The translations under genes and the position numbers were made by a program. A stretch of 64,000 bases of DNA from Cladorhizidae sp. MBARI D1340-BT2 (taxonomy: Eukaryota; Porifera; Demospongiae; Poecilosclerida; Cladorhizidae): the NCBI GenBank assembly GCA_028752905.1, contig JAQNBH010000012.1, forward strand, positions 19,681,545 to 19,745,544, given 5' to 3'. The notes under the pieces were generated by a model that was not told the origin of the DNA, ran no database searches, and worked only from the letters and a program-made list of their open reading frames with translations. Each line of letters opens with the position of its first letter. The first letter of the stretch is position 1. Positions 37,432 through 50,678 of this stretch are shown in pieces.

Positions 37432-38315
37432 CTCATTTTCCCCCCAAAAATCTTGTTATTTTGCCGTAAAGCTCATAACTTTGCTACACTTTACCCAAAA
37501 AAGAAAATTTTTATATCACCGGATAGTCCTTCTAATTATCTGTCTTTTGTACTTGCCAAAATTTTGAGTACTCTAAGTATTAGCAAGTTATGGTGATTTG
37601 AAGTGGTAAGGTTTGCGATCTTTCCTGGCGTTTTCCAGTTGCCAAAGCGGTGGCCTGCCAGTGAAAAACCACTACATTTATTGATAATCTGTTGACAGGT
37701 TGCAGATAAGGGCCTTCTCTATCAGTTGACAAAATCTGGGACTTTGGTCTTGTTAATTAGGGCAGTTATGACATGTTAGCTTCGTAGATTATCCACACTT
37801 CACTGAATAGACTTGATGTATAGCTATTAAGATAGGACTCTCTAAGTGCTCTCTCTTGATACCAAACATCCATATATTCTGCACACTTCACTGTAATGGA
37901 CTTGCAAGATAGGTATCTCTCAGTGTTCTCTATCTTGAGCTAAACATGTTAGATTCATAGATTCTCCACACTTCACTGAATAGACTTGATATATAGCTCT
38001 AAAGGTAGGCCTCTCTCTGTTCTCTCTCTTGATACCAAACATCCGTATATTCTGCATACATAGAATCACAAGATAGGTTTCTCTATGTGTTCTCTATCTT
38101 GATGCTAAACAGGTTAGCTTCATAGATTCTCCACACTTCACTGTATAAACTTGATATATAGCTATTAAGATAGGTCTCTCCCTGTGCTCTCTGTTGATAT
38201 CAAACATCCTTAATATTCTGCACACTTCACTGTAATGGACTTGATATGATTCGAATGATAGGTTTCATTATGTGTTCTCTATCTTGATATTTGCCCTAAT
38301 TTGGTCTATATGTTT
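37432..38315 (+). repeat. Monomer M43, S class, 884 bp
   Basis: It has 'tttgctacac', 'gatagtcc', 'gtacttgcc', 'gacaggttgc', 'gttagattcatag' and 'catccttaat'. M46 and M50 are the same type but add 'gcacgc'. Confidence 0.95.
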
Positions 38316-39199
38316 CTCATTTCCCCCCCCAAAATCTTGTTATTTTGCCGTAAAGCTCATAACTTTTCTACACTTTACCCAAAAAAGAAAATTTTTATAT
38401 CACCGGATAGTCCTTCTAATTATCTGTCTTTTGTACTTGCCAAAATTTTGAGTACTATAAGTATTAGCAAGTTATGGTGATTTGAAGTGGTAAGGTTTGC
38501 GATCTTTCCTGGCGTTTTCCAGTTGCCAAAGCGGTGGCCTGCCAGTGAAAAACCACTACATTTATTGATAATCTGTTGACATGTTGCAGATAAGGGCCTT
38601 CTCTATCAGTTGACAAAATCTGGGACTTTGGTCTTGTTAATTAGGGCAGTTATGACATGTTAGCTTCGTAGATTATCCACACTTCACTGAATAGACTTGA
38701 TGTATAGCTATTAAGATAGGACTCTCTAAGTGCTCTCTCTTGATACCAAACATCCATATATTCTGCACACTTCACTGTAATGGACTTGCAAGATAGGTAT
38801 CTCTCAGTGTTCTCTATCTTGAGCTAAACATGTTAGCTTCATAGATTCTCCACACTTCACTGAATAGACTTGATATATAGCTCTAAAGGTAGGCCTCTCT
38901 CTGTTCTCTCTCTTGATACCAAACATCCGTATATTCTGCATACATAGAATCACAAGATAGGTTTCTCTATGTGTTCTCTATCTTGATGCTAAACAGGTTA
39001 GCTTCATAGATTCTCCACACTTCACTGTATAAACTTGATATATAGCTATTAAGATAGGTCTCTCCCTGTGCTCTCTGTTGATATCAAACATCCTTAATAT
39101 TCTGCACGCTTCACTGTAATGGACTTGATATGATTCGAATGATAGGTTTCATTATGTGTTCTCTATCTTGATATTTGCCCTAATTTGGTCTATATGTTT
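38316..39199 (+). repeat. Monomer M44, S class, 884 bp
   Basis: It has 'gtacttgcc' and 'gagtactataag', shared with M47 and M51. It is the first unit whose last half-subrepeat reads 'gcacgcttcac' instead of 'gcacacttcac'. Confidence 0.95.
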
Positions 39200-40083
39200 C
39201 TCATTTCCCCCCCCAAAATCTTGTTATTTTGCCGTAAAGCTCATAACTTTTCTACACTTTACCCAAAAAAGAAAATTTTTATATCATCGGATAGTCCTTC
39301 TAATTATCTGTCTTTTGTACGTGCCAAAATTTTGAGTACTCTAAGTATTAGCAAGTTATGGTGATTTGAAGTGGTAAGGTTTGCGATCTTTCCTGGCGTT
39401 TTCCAGTTGCCAAAGCGGTGGCCTGCCAGTGAAAAACCACTACATTTATTGATAATCTGTTGACATGTTGCAGATAAGGGCCTTCTCTATCAGTTGACAA
39501 AATCTGGGACTTTGGTCTTGTTAATTAGGGCAGTTATGACATGTTAGCTTCGTAGATTATCCACACTTCACTGAATAGACTTGATGTATAGCTATTAAGA
39601 TAGGACTCTCTAAGTGCTCTCTCTTGATACCAAACATCCATATATTCTGCACACTTCACTGTAATGGACTTGCAAGATAGGTATCTCTCAGTGTTCTCTA
39701 TCTTGAGCTAAACATGTTAGCTTCATAGATTCTCCACACTTCACTGAATAGACTTGATATATAGCTCTAAAGGTAGGCCTCTCTCTGTTCTCTCTCTTGA
39801 TACCAAACATCCGTATATTCTGCATACATAGAATCACAAGATAGGTTTCTCTATGTGTTCTCTATCTTGATGCTAAACAGGTTAGCTTCATAGATTCTCC
39901 ACACTTCACTGTATAAACTTGATATATAGCTATTAAGATAGGTCTCTCCCTGTGCTCTCTGTTGATATCAAACATCCATAATATTCTGCACGCTTCACTG
40001 TAATGGACTTGATATGATTCGAATGATAGGTTTCATTATGTGTTCTCTATCTTGATATTTGCCCTAATTTGGTCTATATGTTT
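39200..40083 (+). repeat. Monomer M45, S class, 884 bp
   Basis: It has 'aaagaaaattt', 'catcggatagtcc', 'gtacgtgcc' and 'gcacgc'. I see no exact counterpart in the tetramers that follow. Confidence 0.95.
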
Positions 40084-40967
40084 CTCATTTTCCCCCCAAA
40101 AATCTTGTTATTTTGCCGTAAAGCTCATAACTTTGCTACACTTTACCCAAAAAAGAAAATTTTTATATCACCGGATAGTCCTTCTAATTATCTGTCTTTT
40201 GTACTTGCCAAAATTTTGAGTACTCTAAGTATTAGCAAGTTATGGTGATTTGAAGTGGTAAGGTTTGCGATCTTTCCTGGCGTTTTCCAGTTGCCAAAGC
40301 GGTGGCCTGCCAGTGAAAAACCACTACATTTATTGATAATCTGTTGACAGGTTGCAGATAAGGGCCTTCTCTATCAGTTGACAAAATCTGGGACTTTGGT
40401 CTTGTTAATTAGGGCAGTTATGACATGTTAGCTTCGTAGATTATCCACACTTCACTGAATAGACTTGATGTATAGCTATTAAGATAGGACTCTCTAAGTG
40501 CTCTCTCTTGATACCAAACATCCATATATTCTGCACACTTCACTGTAATGGACTTGCAAGATAGGTATCTCTCAGTGTTCTCTATCTTGAGCTAAACATG
40601 TTAGATTCATAGATTCTCCACACTTCACTGAATAGACTTGATATATAGCTCTAAAGGTAGGCCTCTCTCTGTTCTCTCTCTTGATACCAAACATCCGTAT
40701 ATTCTGCATACATAGAATCACAAGATAGGTTTCTCTATGTGTTCTCTATCTTGATGCTAAACAGGTTAGCTTCATAGATTCTCCACACTTCACTGTATAA
40801 ACTTGATATATAGCTATTAAGATAGGTCTCTCCCTGTGCTCTCTGTTGATATCAAACATCCTTAATATTCTGCACGCTTCACTGTAATGGACTTGATATG
40901 ATTCGAATGATAGGTTTCATTATGTGTTCTCTATCTTGATATTTGCCCTAATTTGGTCTATATGTTT
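40084..40967 (+). repeat. Monomer M46, S class, 884 bp
   Basis: First unit of tetramer copy 1: 'tttgctacac', 'gacaggttgc', 'gttagattcatag', 'catccttaat' and 'gcacgc'. Confidence 0.95.
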
Positions 40968-41849
40968 CTCATTTCCCCCCCCAAAATCTTGTTATTTTGC
41001 CGTAAAGCTCATAACTTTTCTACACTTTACCCAAAAAAGAAAATTTTTATATCACCGGATAGTCCTTCTAATTATCTGTCTTTTGTACTTGCCAAAATTT
41101 TGAGTACTATAAGTATTAGCAAGTTATGGTGATTTGAAGTGGTAAGGTTTGCGATCTTTCCTGGCGTTTTCCAGTTGCCAAAGCGGTGGCCTGCCAGTGA
41201 AAAACCACTACATTTATTGATAATCTGTTGACATGTTGCAGATAAGGGCCTTCTCTATCAGTTGACAAAATCTGGGACTTTGGTCTTGTTAATTAGGGCA
41301 GTTATGACATGTTAGCTTCGTAGATTATCCACACTTCACTGAATAGACTTGATGTATAGCTATTAAGATAGGACTCTCTAAGTGCTCTCTCTTGATACCA
41401 AACATCCATATATTCTGCACACTTCACTGTAATGGACTTGCATGATAGGTATCTCTCAGTGTTCTCTATCTTGAGCTAAACATGTTAGCTTCATAGATTC
41501 TCCACACTTCACTGAATAGACTTGATATATAGCTCTAAAGGTAGGCCTCTCTCTGTTCTCTCTTGATACCAAACATCCGTATATTCTGCATACATAGAAT
41601 CACAAGATAGGTTTCTCTATGTGTTCTCTATCTTGATGCTAAACAGGTTAGCTTCATAGATTCTCCACACTTCACTGTATAAACTTGATATATAGCTATT
41701 AAGATAGGTCTCTCCCTGTGCTCTCTGTTGATATCAAACATCCATAATATTCTGCACGCTTCACTGTAATGGACTTGATATGATTCGAATGATAGGTTTC
41801 ATTATGTGTTCTCTATCTTGATATTTGCCCTAATTTGGTCTATATGTTT
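40968..41849 (+). repeat. Monomer M47, S class, 882 bp
   Basis: The first half is as M44 ('gagtactataag'). The second half has 'gcatgat', 'gttctctcttg' and 'gcacgc'. Counterpart of M51. Confidence 0.95.
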
Positions 41850-42731
41850 CTCATTTTCCCCCCAAAAATCTTGTTATTTTGCCGTAAAGCTCATAACTTT
41901 GCTACACTTTACCCAAAAAAGATAATTTTTATATCACCGGATAGCCCTTCTAATTATCTGTCTTTTGTACGTGCCAAAATTTTGAGTACTCTAAGTATTA
42001 GCAAGTTATGGTGATTTGAAGTGGTAAGGTTTGCGATCTTTCCTGGCGTTTTCCAGTTGCCAAAGCGGTGGCCTGCCAGTGAAAAACTACTACATTTATT
42101 GATAATCTGTTGACATGTTGCAGATAAGGGCCTTCTCTATCAGTTGACAAAATCTGGGACTTTGGTCTTGTTAATTAGGGCAGTTATGACATGTTAGCTT
42201 CGTAGATTATCCACACTTCACTGAATAGACTTGATGTATAGCTATTAAGATAGGACTCTCTAAGTGCTCTCTCTTGATACCAAACATCCATATATTCTGC
42301 ACACTTCACTGTAATGGACTTGCATGATAGGTATCTCTCAGTGTTCTCTATCTTGAGCTAAACATGTTAGCTTCATAGATTCTCCACACTTCACTGAATA
42401 GACTTGATATATAGCTCTAAAGGTAGGCCTCTCTCTGTTCTCTCTTGATACCAAACATCCGTATATTCTGCATACATAGAATCACAAGATAGGTTTCTCT
42501 ATGTGTTCTCTATCTTGATGCTAAACAGGTTAGCTTCATAGATTCTCCACACTTCACTGTATAAACTTGATATATAGCTATTAAGATAGGTCTCTCCCTG
42601 TGCTCTCTGTTGATATCAAACATCCATAATATTCTGCACGCTTCACTGTAATGGACTTGATATGATTCGAATGATAGGTTTCATTATGTGTTCTCTATCT
42701 TGATATTTGCCCTAATTTGGTCTATATGTTT
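41850..42731 (+). repeat. Monomer M48, S class, 882 bp
   Basis: It has 'tttgctacac' with 'aaagataattt' and 'gaaaaactactac'. The latter is seen only here and in its counterpart M52. Confidence 0.95.
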
Positions 42732-43615
42732 CTCATTTTCCCCCCAAAAATCTTGTTATTTTGCCGTAAAGCTCATAACATTTCAACACTTTACCCAAAA
42801 AAGATAATTTTTATATCACAGGATAGCCCTTCTAATTATCTGTCTTTTGTACGTGCCAAAATTTTGAGTACTCTAAGTATTAGCAAGTTATGATGATTTG
42901 AAGTGGTAAGGTTTGCGATCTTTCCTGGCGTTTTCCAGTTGCCAAAGCGGTGGCCTGCCAGTGAAAAACCACTACATTTATTGATAATCTGTTGACATGT
43001 TGCAGATAAGGGCCTTCTCTATCAGTTGACAAAATCTGGGACTTTGGTCTTGTTAATTAGGGCAGTTATGACATGTTAGCTTCGTAGATTATCCACACTT
43101 CACTGAATAGACTTGATGTATAGCTATTAAGATAGGACTCTCTATGTGCTCTCTCTTGATACCAAACATCCATATATTCTGCACACTTCACTGTAATGGA
43201 CTTGCAAGATAGGTATCTCTCAGTGTTCTCTATCTTGAGCTAAACATGTTAGCTTCATAGATTCTCCACACTTCACTGAATAGACTTGATATATAGCTCT
43301 AAAGGTAGGCCTCTCTCTGTTCTCTCTCTTGATACCAAACATCCGTATATTCTGCATACATAGAATCACAAGATAGGTTTCTCTATGTGTTCTCTATCTT
43401 GATGCTAAACAGGTTAGCTTCATAGATTCTCCACACTTCACTGTATAAACTTGATATATAGCTATTAAGATAGGTCTCTCCCTGTGCTCTCTGTTGATAT
43501 CAAACATCCATAATATTCTGCACGCTTCACTGTAATGGACTTGATATGATTCGAATGATAGGTTTCATTATGTGTTCTCTATCTTGATATTTGCCCTAAT
43601 TTGGTCTATATGTTT
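42732..43615 (+). repeat. Monomer M49, S class, 884 bp
   Basis: First unit with 'cacaggatag', 'gttatgatg' and 'ctctatgtgctc', the set that dominates the rest of the window. Counterpart of M53. Confidence 0.95.
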
Positions 43616-44499
43616 CTCATTTTCCCCCCAAAAATCTTGTTATTTTGCCGTAAAGCTCATAACTTTGCTACACTTTACCCAAAAAAGAAAATTTTTATAT
43701 CACCGGATAGTCCTTCTAATTATCTGTCTTTTGTACTTGCCAAAATTTTGAGTACTCTAAGTATTAGCAAGTTATGGTGATTTGAAGTGGTAAGGTTTGC
43801 GATCTTTCCTGGCGTTTTCCAGTTGCCAAAGCGGTGGCCTGCCAGTGAAAAACCACTACATTTATTGATAATCTGTTGACAGGTTGCAGATAAGGGCCTT
43901 CTCTATCAGTTGACAAAATCTGGGACTTTGGTCTTGTTAATTAGGGCAGTTATGACATGTTAGCTTCGTAGATTATCCACACTTCACTGAATAGACTTGA
44001 TGTATAGCTATTAAGATAGGACTCTCTAAGTGCTCTCTCTTGATACCAAACATCCATATATTCTGCACACTTCACTGTAATGGACTTGCAAGATAGGTAT
44101 CTCTCAGTGTTCTCTATCTTGAGCTAAACATGTTAGATTCATAGATTCTCCACACTTCACTGAATAGACTTGATATATAGCTCTAAAGGTAGGCCTCTCT
44201 CTGTTCTCTCTCTTGATACCAAACATCCGTATATTCTGCATACATAGAATCACAAGATAGGTTTCTCTATGTGTTCTCTATCTTGATGCTAAACAGGTTA
44301 GCTTCATAGATTCTCCACACTTCACTGTATAAACTTGATATATAGCTATTAAGATAGGTCTCTCCCTGTGCTCTCTGTTGATATCAAACATCCTTAATAT
44401 TCTGCACGCTTCACTGTAATGGACTTGATATGATTCGAATGATAGGTTTCATTATGTGTTCTCTATCTTGATATTTGCCCTAATTTGGTCTATATGTTT
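43616..44499 (+). repeat. Monomer M50, S class, 884 bp
   Basis: Copy of M46 3,532 bp later; no difference noticed by eye. Confidence 0.95.
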
Positions 44500-45381
44500 C
44501 TCATTTCCCCCCCCAAAATCTTGTTATTTTGCCGTAAAGCTCATAACTTTTCTACACTTTACCCAAAAAAGAAAATTTTTATATCACCGGATAGTCCTTC
44601 TAATTATCTGTCTTTTGTACTTGCCAAAATTTTGAGTACTATAAGTATTAGCAAGTTATGGTGATTTGAAGTGGTAAGGTTTGCGATCTTTCCTGGCGTT
44701 TTCCAGTTGCCAAAGCGGTGGCCTGCCAGTGAAAAACCACTACATTTATTGATAATCTGTTGACATGTTGCAGATAAGGGCCTTCTCTATCAGTTGACAA
44801 AATCTGGGACTTTGGTCTTGTTAATTAGGGCAGTTATGACATGTTAGCTTCGTAGATTATCCACACTTCACTGAATAGACTTGATGTATAGCTATTAAGA
44901 TAGGACTCTCTAAGTGCTCTCTCTTGATACCAAACATCCATATATTCTGCACACTTCACTGTAATGGACTTGCATGATAGGTATCTCTCAGTGTTCTCTA
45001 TCTTGAGCTAAACATGTTAGCTTCATAGATTCTCCACACTTCACTGAATAGACTTGATATATAGCTCTAAAGGTAGGCCTCTCTCTGTTCTCTCTTGATA
45101 CCAAACATCCGTATATTCTGCATACATAGAATCACAAGATAGGTTTCTCTATGTGTTCTCTATCTTGATGCTAAACAGGTTAGCTTCATAGATTCTCCAC
45201 ACTTCACTGTATAAACTTGATATATAGCTATTAAGATAGGTCTCTCCCTGTGCTCTCTGTTGATATCAAACATCCATAATATTCTGCACGCTTCACTGTA
45301 ATGGACTTGATATGATTCGAATGATAGGTTTCATTATGTGTTCTCTATCTTGATATTTGCCCTAATTTGGTCTATATGTTT
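44500..45381 (+). repeat. Monomer M51, S class, 882 bp
   Basis: Copy of M47, with 'gagtactataag'. Confidence 0.95.
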
Positions 45382-46263
45382 CTCATTTTCCCCCCAAAAA
45401 TCTTGTTATTTTGCCGTAAAGCTCATAACTTTGCTACACTTTACCCAAAAAAGATAATTTTTATATCACCGGATAGCCCTTCTAATTATCTGTCTTTTGT
45501 ACGTGCCAAAATTTTGAGTACTCTAAGTATTAGCAAGTTATGGTGATTTGAAGTGGTAAGGTTTGCGATCTTTCCTGGCGTTTTCCAGTTGCCAAAGCGG
45601 TGGCCTGCCAGTGAAAAACTACTACATTTATTGATAATCTGTTGACATGTTGCAGATAAGGGCCTTCTCTATCAGTTGACAAAATCTGGGACTTTGGTCT
45701 TGTTAATTAGGGCAGTTATGACATGTTAGCTTCGTAGATTATCCACACTTCACTGAATAGACTTGATGTATAGCTATTAAGATAGGACTCTCTAAGTGCT
45801 CTCTCTTGATACCAAACATCCATATATTCTGCACACTTCACTGTAATGGACTTGCATGATAGGTATCTCTCAGTGTTCTCTATCTTGAGCTAAACATGTT
45901 AGCTTCATAGATTCTCCACACTTCACTGAATAGACTTGATATATAGCTCTAAAGGTAGGCCTCTCTCTGTTCTCTCTTGATACCAAACATCCGTATATTC
46001 TGCATACATAGAATCACAAGATAGGTTTCTCTATGTGTTCTCTATCTTGATGCTAAACAGGTTAGCTTCATAGATTCTCCACACTTCACTGTATAAACTT
46101 GATATATAGCTATTAAGATAGGTCTCTCCCTGTGCTCTCTGTTGATATCAAACATCCATAATATTCTGCACGCTTCACTGTAATGGACTTGATATGATTC
46201 GAATGATAGGTTTCATTATGTGTTCTCTATCTTGATATTTGCCCTAATTTGGTCTATATGTTT
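45382..46263 (+). repeat. Monomer M52, S class, 882 bp
   Basis: Copy of M48, with 'gaaaaactactac'. Confidence 0.95.
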
Positions 46264-47147
46264 CTCATTTTCCCCCCAAAAATCTTGTTATTTTGCCGTA
46301 AAGCTCATAACATTTCAACACTTTACCCAAAAAAGATAATTTTTATATCACAGGATAGCCCTTCTAATTATCTGTCTTTTGTACGTGCCAAAATTTTGAG
46401 TACTCTAAGTATTAGCAAGTTATGATGATTTGAAGTGGTAAGGTTTGCGATCTTTCCTGGCGTTTTCCAGTTGCCAAAGCGGTGGCCTGCCAGTGAAAAA
46501 CCACTACATTTATTGATAATCTGTTGACATGTTGCAGATAAGGGCCTTCTCTATCAGTTGACAAAATCTGGGACTTTGGTCTTGTTAATTAGGGCAGTTA
46601 TGACATGTTAGCTTCGTAGATTATCCACACTTCACTGAATAGACTTGATGTATAGCTATTAAGATAGGACTCTCTATGTGCTCTCTCTTGATACCAAACA
46701 TCCATATATTCTGCACACTTCACTGTAATGGACTTGCAAGATAGGTATCTCTCAGTGTTCTCTATCTTGAGCTAAACATGTTAGCTTCATAGATTCTCCA
46801 CACTTCACTGAATAGACTTGATATATAGCTCTAAAGGTAGGCCTCTCTCTGTTCTCTCTCTTGATACCAAACATCCGTATATTCTGCATACATAGAATCA
46901 CAAGATAGGTTTCTCTATGTGTTCTCTATCTTGATGCTAAACAGGTTAGCTTCATAGATTCTCCACACTTCACTGTATAAACTTGATATATAGCTATTAA
47001 GATAGGTCTCTCCCTGTGCTCTCTGTTGATATCAAACATCCATAATATTCTGCACGCTTCACTGTAATGGACTTGATATGATTCGAATGATAGGTTTCAT
47101 TATGTGTTCTCTATCTTGATATTTGCCCTAATTTGGTCTATATGTTT
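46264..47147 (+). repeat. Monomer M53, S class, 884 bp
   Basis: Copy of M49 ('cacagg', 'gttatgatg', 'ctctatgtg'). It is also the first unit of the M53-M54 dimer. Confidence 0.95.
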
Positions 47148-48029
47148 CTCATTTTCCCCCCAAAAATCTTGTTATTTTGCCGTAAAGCTCATAACTTTGC
47201 TACACTTTACCCAAAAAAGATAATTTTTATATCACCGGATAGCCCTTCTAATTATCTGTCTTTTGTACTTGCCAAAATTTTGAGTACTCTAAGTATTAGC
47301 AAGTTATGGTGATTTGAAGTGGTAAGTTTTGCGATCTTTCCTGGCGTTTTCCAGTTGCCAAAGCGGTGGCCTGCCAGTGAAAAACCACTACATTTATTGA
47401 TAATCTGTTGACATGTTGCAGATAAGGGCCTTCTCTATCAGTTGACAAAATCTGGGACTTTGGTCTTGTTAATTAGGGCAGTTATGACATGTTAGCTTCG
47501 TAGATTATCCACACTTCACTGAATAGACTTGATGTATAGCTATTAAGATAGGACTCTCTAAGTGCTCTCTCTTGATACCAAACATCCATATATTCTGCAC
47601 ACTTCACTGTAATGGACTTGCATGATAGGTATCTCTCAGTGTTCTCTATCTTGAGCTAAACATGTTAGCTTCATAGATTCTCCACACTTCACTGAATAGA
47701 CTTGATATATAGCTCTAAAGGTAGGCCTCTCTCTGTTCTCTCTTGATACCAAACATCCGTATATTCTGCATACATAGAATCACAAGATAGGTTTCTCTAT
47801 GTGTTCTCTATCTTGATGCTAAACAGGTTAGCTTCATAGATTCTCCACACTTCACTGTATAAACTTGATATATAGCTATTAAGATAGGTCTCTCCCTGTG
47901 CTCTCTGTTGATATCAAACATCCATAATATTCTGCACGCTTCACTGTAATGGACTTGATATGATTCGAATGATAGGTTTCATTATGTGTTCTCTATCTTG
48001 ATATTTGCCCTAATTTGGTCTATATGTTT
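47148..48029 (+). repeat. Monomer M54, S class, 882 bp
   Basis: It has 'tttgctacac', 'gtacttgcc', 'ggtaagttttgcg', 'gcatgat' and 'gttctctcttg'. Same type as M56 and M61. Confidence 0.95.
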
Positions 48030-48913
48030 CTCATTTTCCCCCCAAAAATCTTGTTATTTTGCCGTAAAGCTCATAACATTTCAACACTTTACCCAAAAAA
48101 GATAATTTTTATATCACAGGATAGCCCTTCTAATTATCTGTCTTTTGTACGTGCCAAAATTTTGAGTACTCTAAGTATTAGCAAGTTATGATGATTTGAA
48201 GTGGTAAGGTTTGCGATCTTTCCTGGCGTTTTCCAGTTGCCAAAGCGGTGGCCTGCCAGTGAAAAACCACTACATTTATTGATAATCTGTTGACATGTTG
48301 CAGATAAGGGCCTTCTCTATCAGTTGACAAAATCTGGGACTTTGGTCTTGTTAATTAGGGCAGTTATGACATGTTAGCTTCGTAGATTATCCACACTTCA
48401 CTGAATAGACTTGATGTATAGCTATTAAGATAGGACTCTCTATGTGCTCTCTCTTGATACCAAACATCCATATATTCTGCACACTTCACTGTAATGGACT
48501 TGCAAGATAGGTATCTCTCAGTGTTCTCTATCTTGAGCTAAACATGTTAGCTTCATAGATTCTCCACACTTCACTGAATAGACTTGATATATAGCTCTAA
48601 AGGTAGGCCTCTCTCTGTTCTCTCTCTTGATACCAAACATCCGTATATTCTGCATACATAGAATCACAAGATAGGTTTCTCTATGTGTTCTCTATCTTGA
48701 TGCTAAACAGGTTAGCTTCATAGATTCTCCACACTTCACTGTATAAACTTGATATATAGCTATTAAGATAGGTCTCTCCCTGTGCTCTCTGTTGATATCA
48801 AACATCCATAATATTCTGCACGCTTCACTGTAATGGACTTGATATGATTCGAATGATAGGTTTCATTATGTGTTCTCTATCTTGATATTTGCCCTAATTT
48901 GGTCTATATGTTT
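48030..48913 (+). repeat. Monomer M55, S class, 884 bp
   Basis: Copy of M53 1,766 bp later and first unit of 4,749-bp pentamer copy 1. Confidence 0.95.
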
Positions 48914-49795
48914 CTCATTTTCCCCCCAAAAATCTTGTTATTTTGCCGTAAAGCTCATAACTTTGCTACACTTTACCCAAAAAAGATAATTTTTATATCA
49001 CCGGATAGCCCTTCTAATTATCTGTCTTTTGTACTTGCCAAAATTTTGAGTACTCTAAGTATTAGCAAGTTATGGTGATTTGAAGTGGTAAGTTTTGCGA
49101 TCTTTCCTGGCGTTTTCCAGTTGCCAAAGCGGTGGCCTGCCAGTGAAAAACCACTACATTTATTGATAATCTGTTGACATGTTGCAGATAAGGGCCTTCT
49201 CTATCAGTTGACAAAATCTGGGACTTTGGTCTTGTTAATTAGGGCAGTTATGACATGTTAGCTTCGTAGATTATCCACACTTCACTGAATAGACTTGATG
49301 TATAGCTATTAAGATAGGACTCTCTAAGTGCTCTCTCTTGATACCAAACATCCATATATTCTGCACACTTCACTGTAATGGACTTGCATGATAGGTATCT
49401 CTCAGTGTTCTCTATCTTGAGCTAAACATGTTAGCTTCATAGATTCTCCACACTTCACTGAATAGACTTGATATATAGCTCTAAAGGTAGGCCTCTCTCT
49501 GTTCTCTCTTGATACCAAACATCCGTATATTCTGCATACATAGAATCACAAGATAGGTTTCTCTATGTGTTCTCTATCTTGATGCTAAACAGGTTAGCTT
49601 CATAGATTCTCCACACTTCACTGTATAAACTTGATATATAGCTATTAAGATAGGTCTCTCCCTGTGCTCTCTGTTGATATCAAACATCCATAATATTCTG
49701 CACGCTTCACTGTAATGGACTTGATATGATTCGAATGATAGGTTTCATTATGTGTTCTCTATCTTGATATTTGCCCTAATTTGGTCTATATGTTT
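48914..49795 (+). repeat. Monomer M56, S class, 882 bp
   Basis: Copy of M54, with 'gtacttgcc' and 'ggtaagttttgcg'. Counterpart of M61. Confidence 0.95.
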
Positions 49796-50678
49796 CTCAT
49801 TTCCCCCCCCAAAATCTTGTTATTTTGCCGTAAAGCTCATAACTTTACTACACTTTACCCAAAAAAGATAATTTTTATATCACAGGATAGCCCTTCTAAT
49901 TATCTGTCTTTTGTACGTGCCAAAATTTTGAGTACTCTAAGTATTAGCAAGTTATGATGATTTGAAGTGGTAAGGTTTGCGATCTTTCCTGGCGTTTTCC
50001 AGTTGCCAAAGCGGTGGCCTGCCAGTGAAAAACCACTACATTTATTGATAATCTGTTGACATGTTGCAGATAAGGGCCTTCTCTATCAGTTGACAAAATC
50101 TGGGACTTTGGTCTTGTTAATTAGGGCAGTTATGACATGTTAGCTTCGTAGATTATCCACACTTCACTGAATAGACTTGATGTATAGCTATTAAGATAGG
50201 ACTCTGTAAGTGCTCTCTCTTGATACCAAACATCCATATATTCTGCACACTTCACTGTAATGGACTTGCATGATAGGTATCTCTCAGTGTTCTCTATCTT
50301 GAGCTAAACATGTTAGCTTCATAGATTCTCCACACTTCACTGAATAGACTTGATATATAGCTCTAAAGGTAGGCCTCTCTCTGTTCTCTCTCTTGATACC
50401 AAACATCCGTATATTCTGCATACATAGAATCACAAGATAGGTTTCTCTATGTGTTCTCTATCTTGATGCTAAACAGGTTAGCTTCATAGATTCTCCACAC
50501 TTCACTGTATAAACTTGATATATAGCTATTAAGATAGGTCTCTCCCTGTGCTCTCTGTTGATATCAAACATCCATAATATTCTGCACGCTTCACTGTAAT
50601 GGACTTGTATGATTCGAATGATAGGTTTCATTATGTGTTCTCTATCTTGATATTTGCCCTAATTTGGTCTATATGTTT
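49796..50678 (+). repeat. Monomer M57, S class, 883 bp
   Basis: It has 'tttactacac', 'actctgtaagtg' and a 1-bp deletion giving 'gacttgtatgattc', all shared with M62. It combines 'gcatgat' with 'gttctctctcttg'. Confidence 0.95.

Larger units (their letters stand above)
33250..37698 (+). repeat. HOR pentamer, 4,449 bp, copy 2
   Basis: It runs from mid-M38 through M39-M42 to mid-M43. All diagnostic variants of M34-M38 recur at exactly 4,449 bp. One substitution was noticed (36549). Similarity ends by the S-form site of M43 near 37769. Confidence 0.9.
40084..43615 (+). repeat. HOR tetramer, 3,532 bp, copy 1 (M46-M49)
   Basis: Unit lengths 884, 882, 882, 884. Each unit has its own markers ('gttagattcatag', 'gagtactataag', 'gaaaaactactac', 'cacagg'). 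Confidence 0.9.
43616..47147 (+). repeat. HOR tetramer, 3,532 bp, copy 2 (M50-M53)
   Basis: Same unit lengths, order and markers as copy 1. I noticed no differences by eye. Confidence 0.9.
46264..48029 (+). repeat. Dimer duplication, 1,766 bp, copy 1 (M53-M54)
   Basis: A 'cacagg/gttatgatg' unit followed by a 'gtacttgcc/ggtaagttttgcg' unit. It overlaps the last unit of tetramer copy 2. Confidence 0.88.
48030..49795 (+). repeat. Dimer duplication, 1,766 bp, copy 2 (M55-M56)
   Basis: Same two units in the same order and length. It also forms the first two units of the pentamer. Confidence 0.88.
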
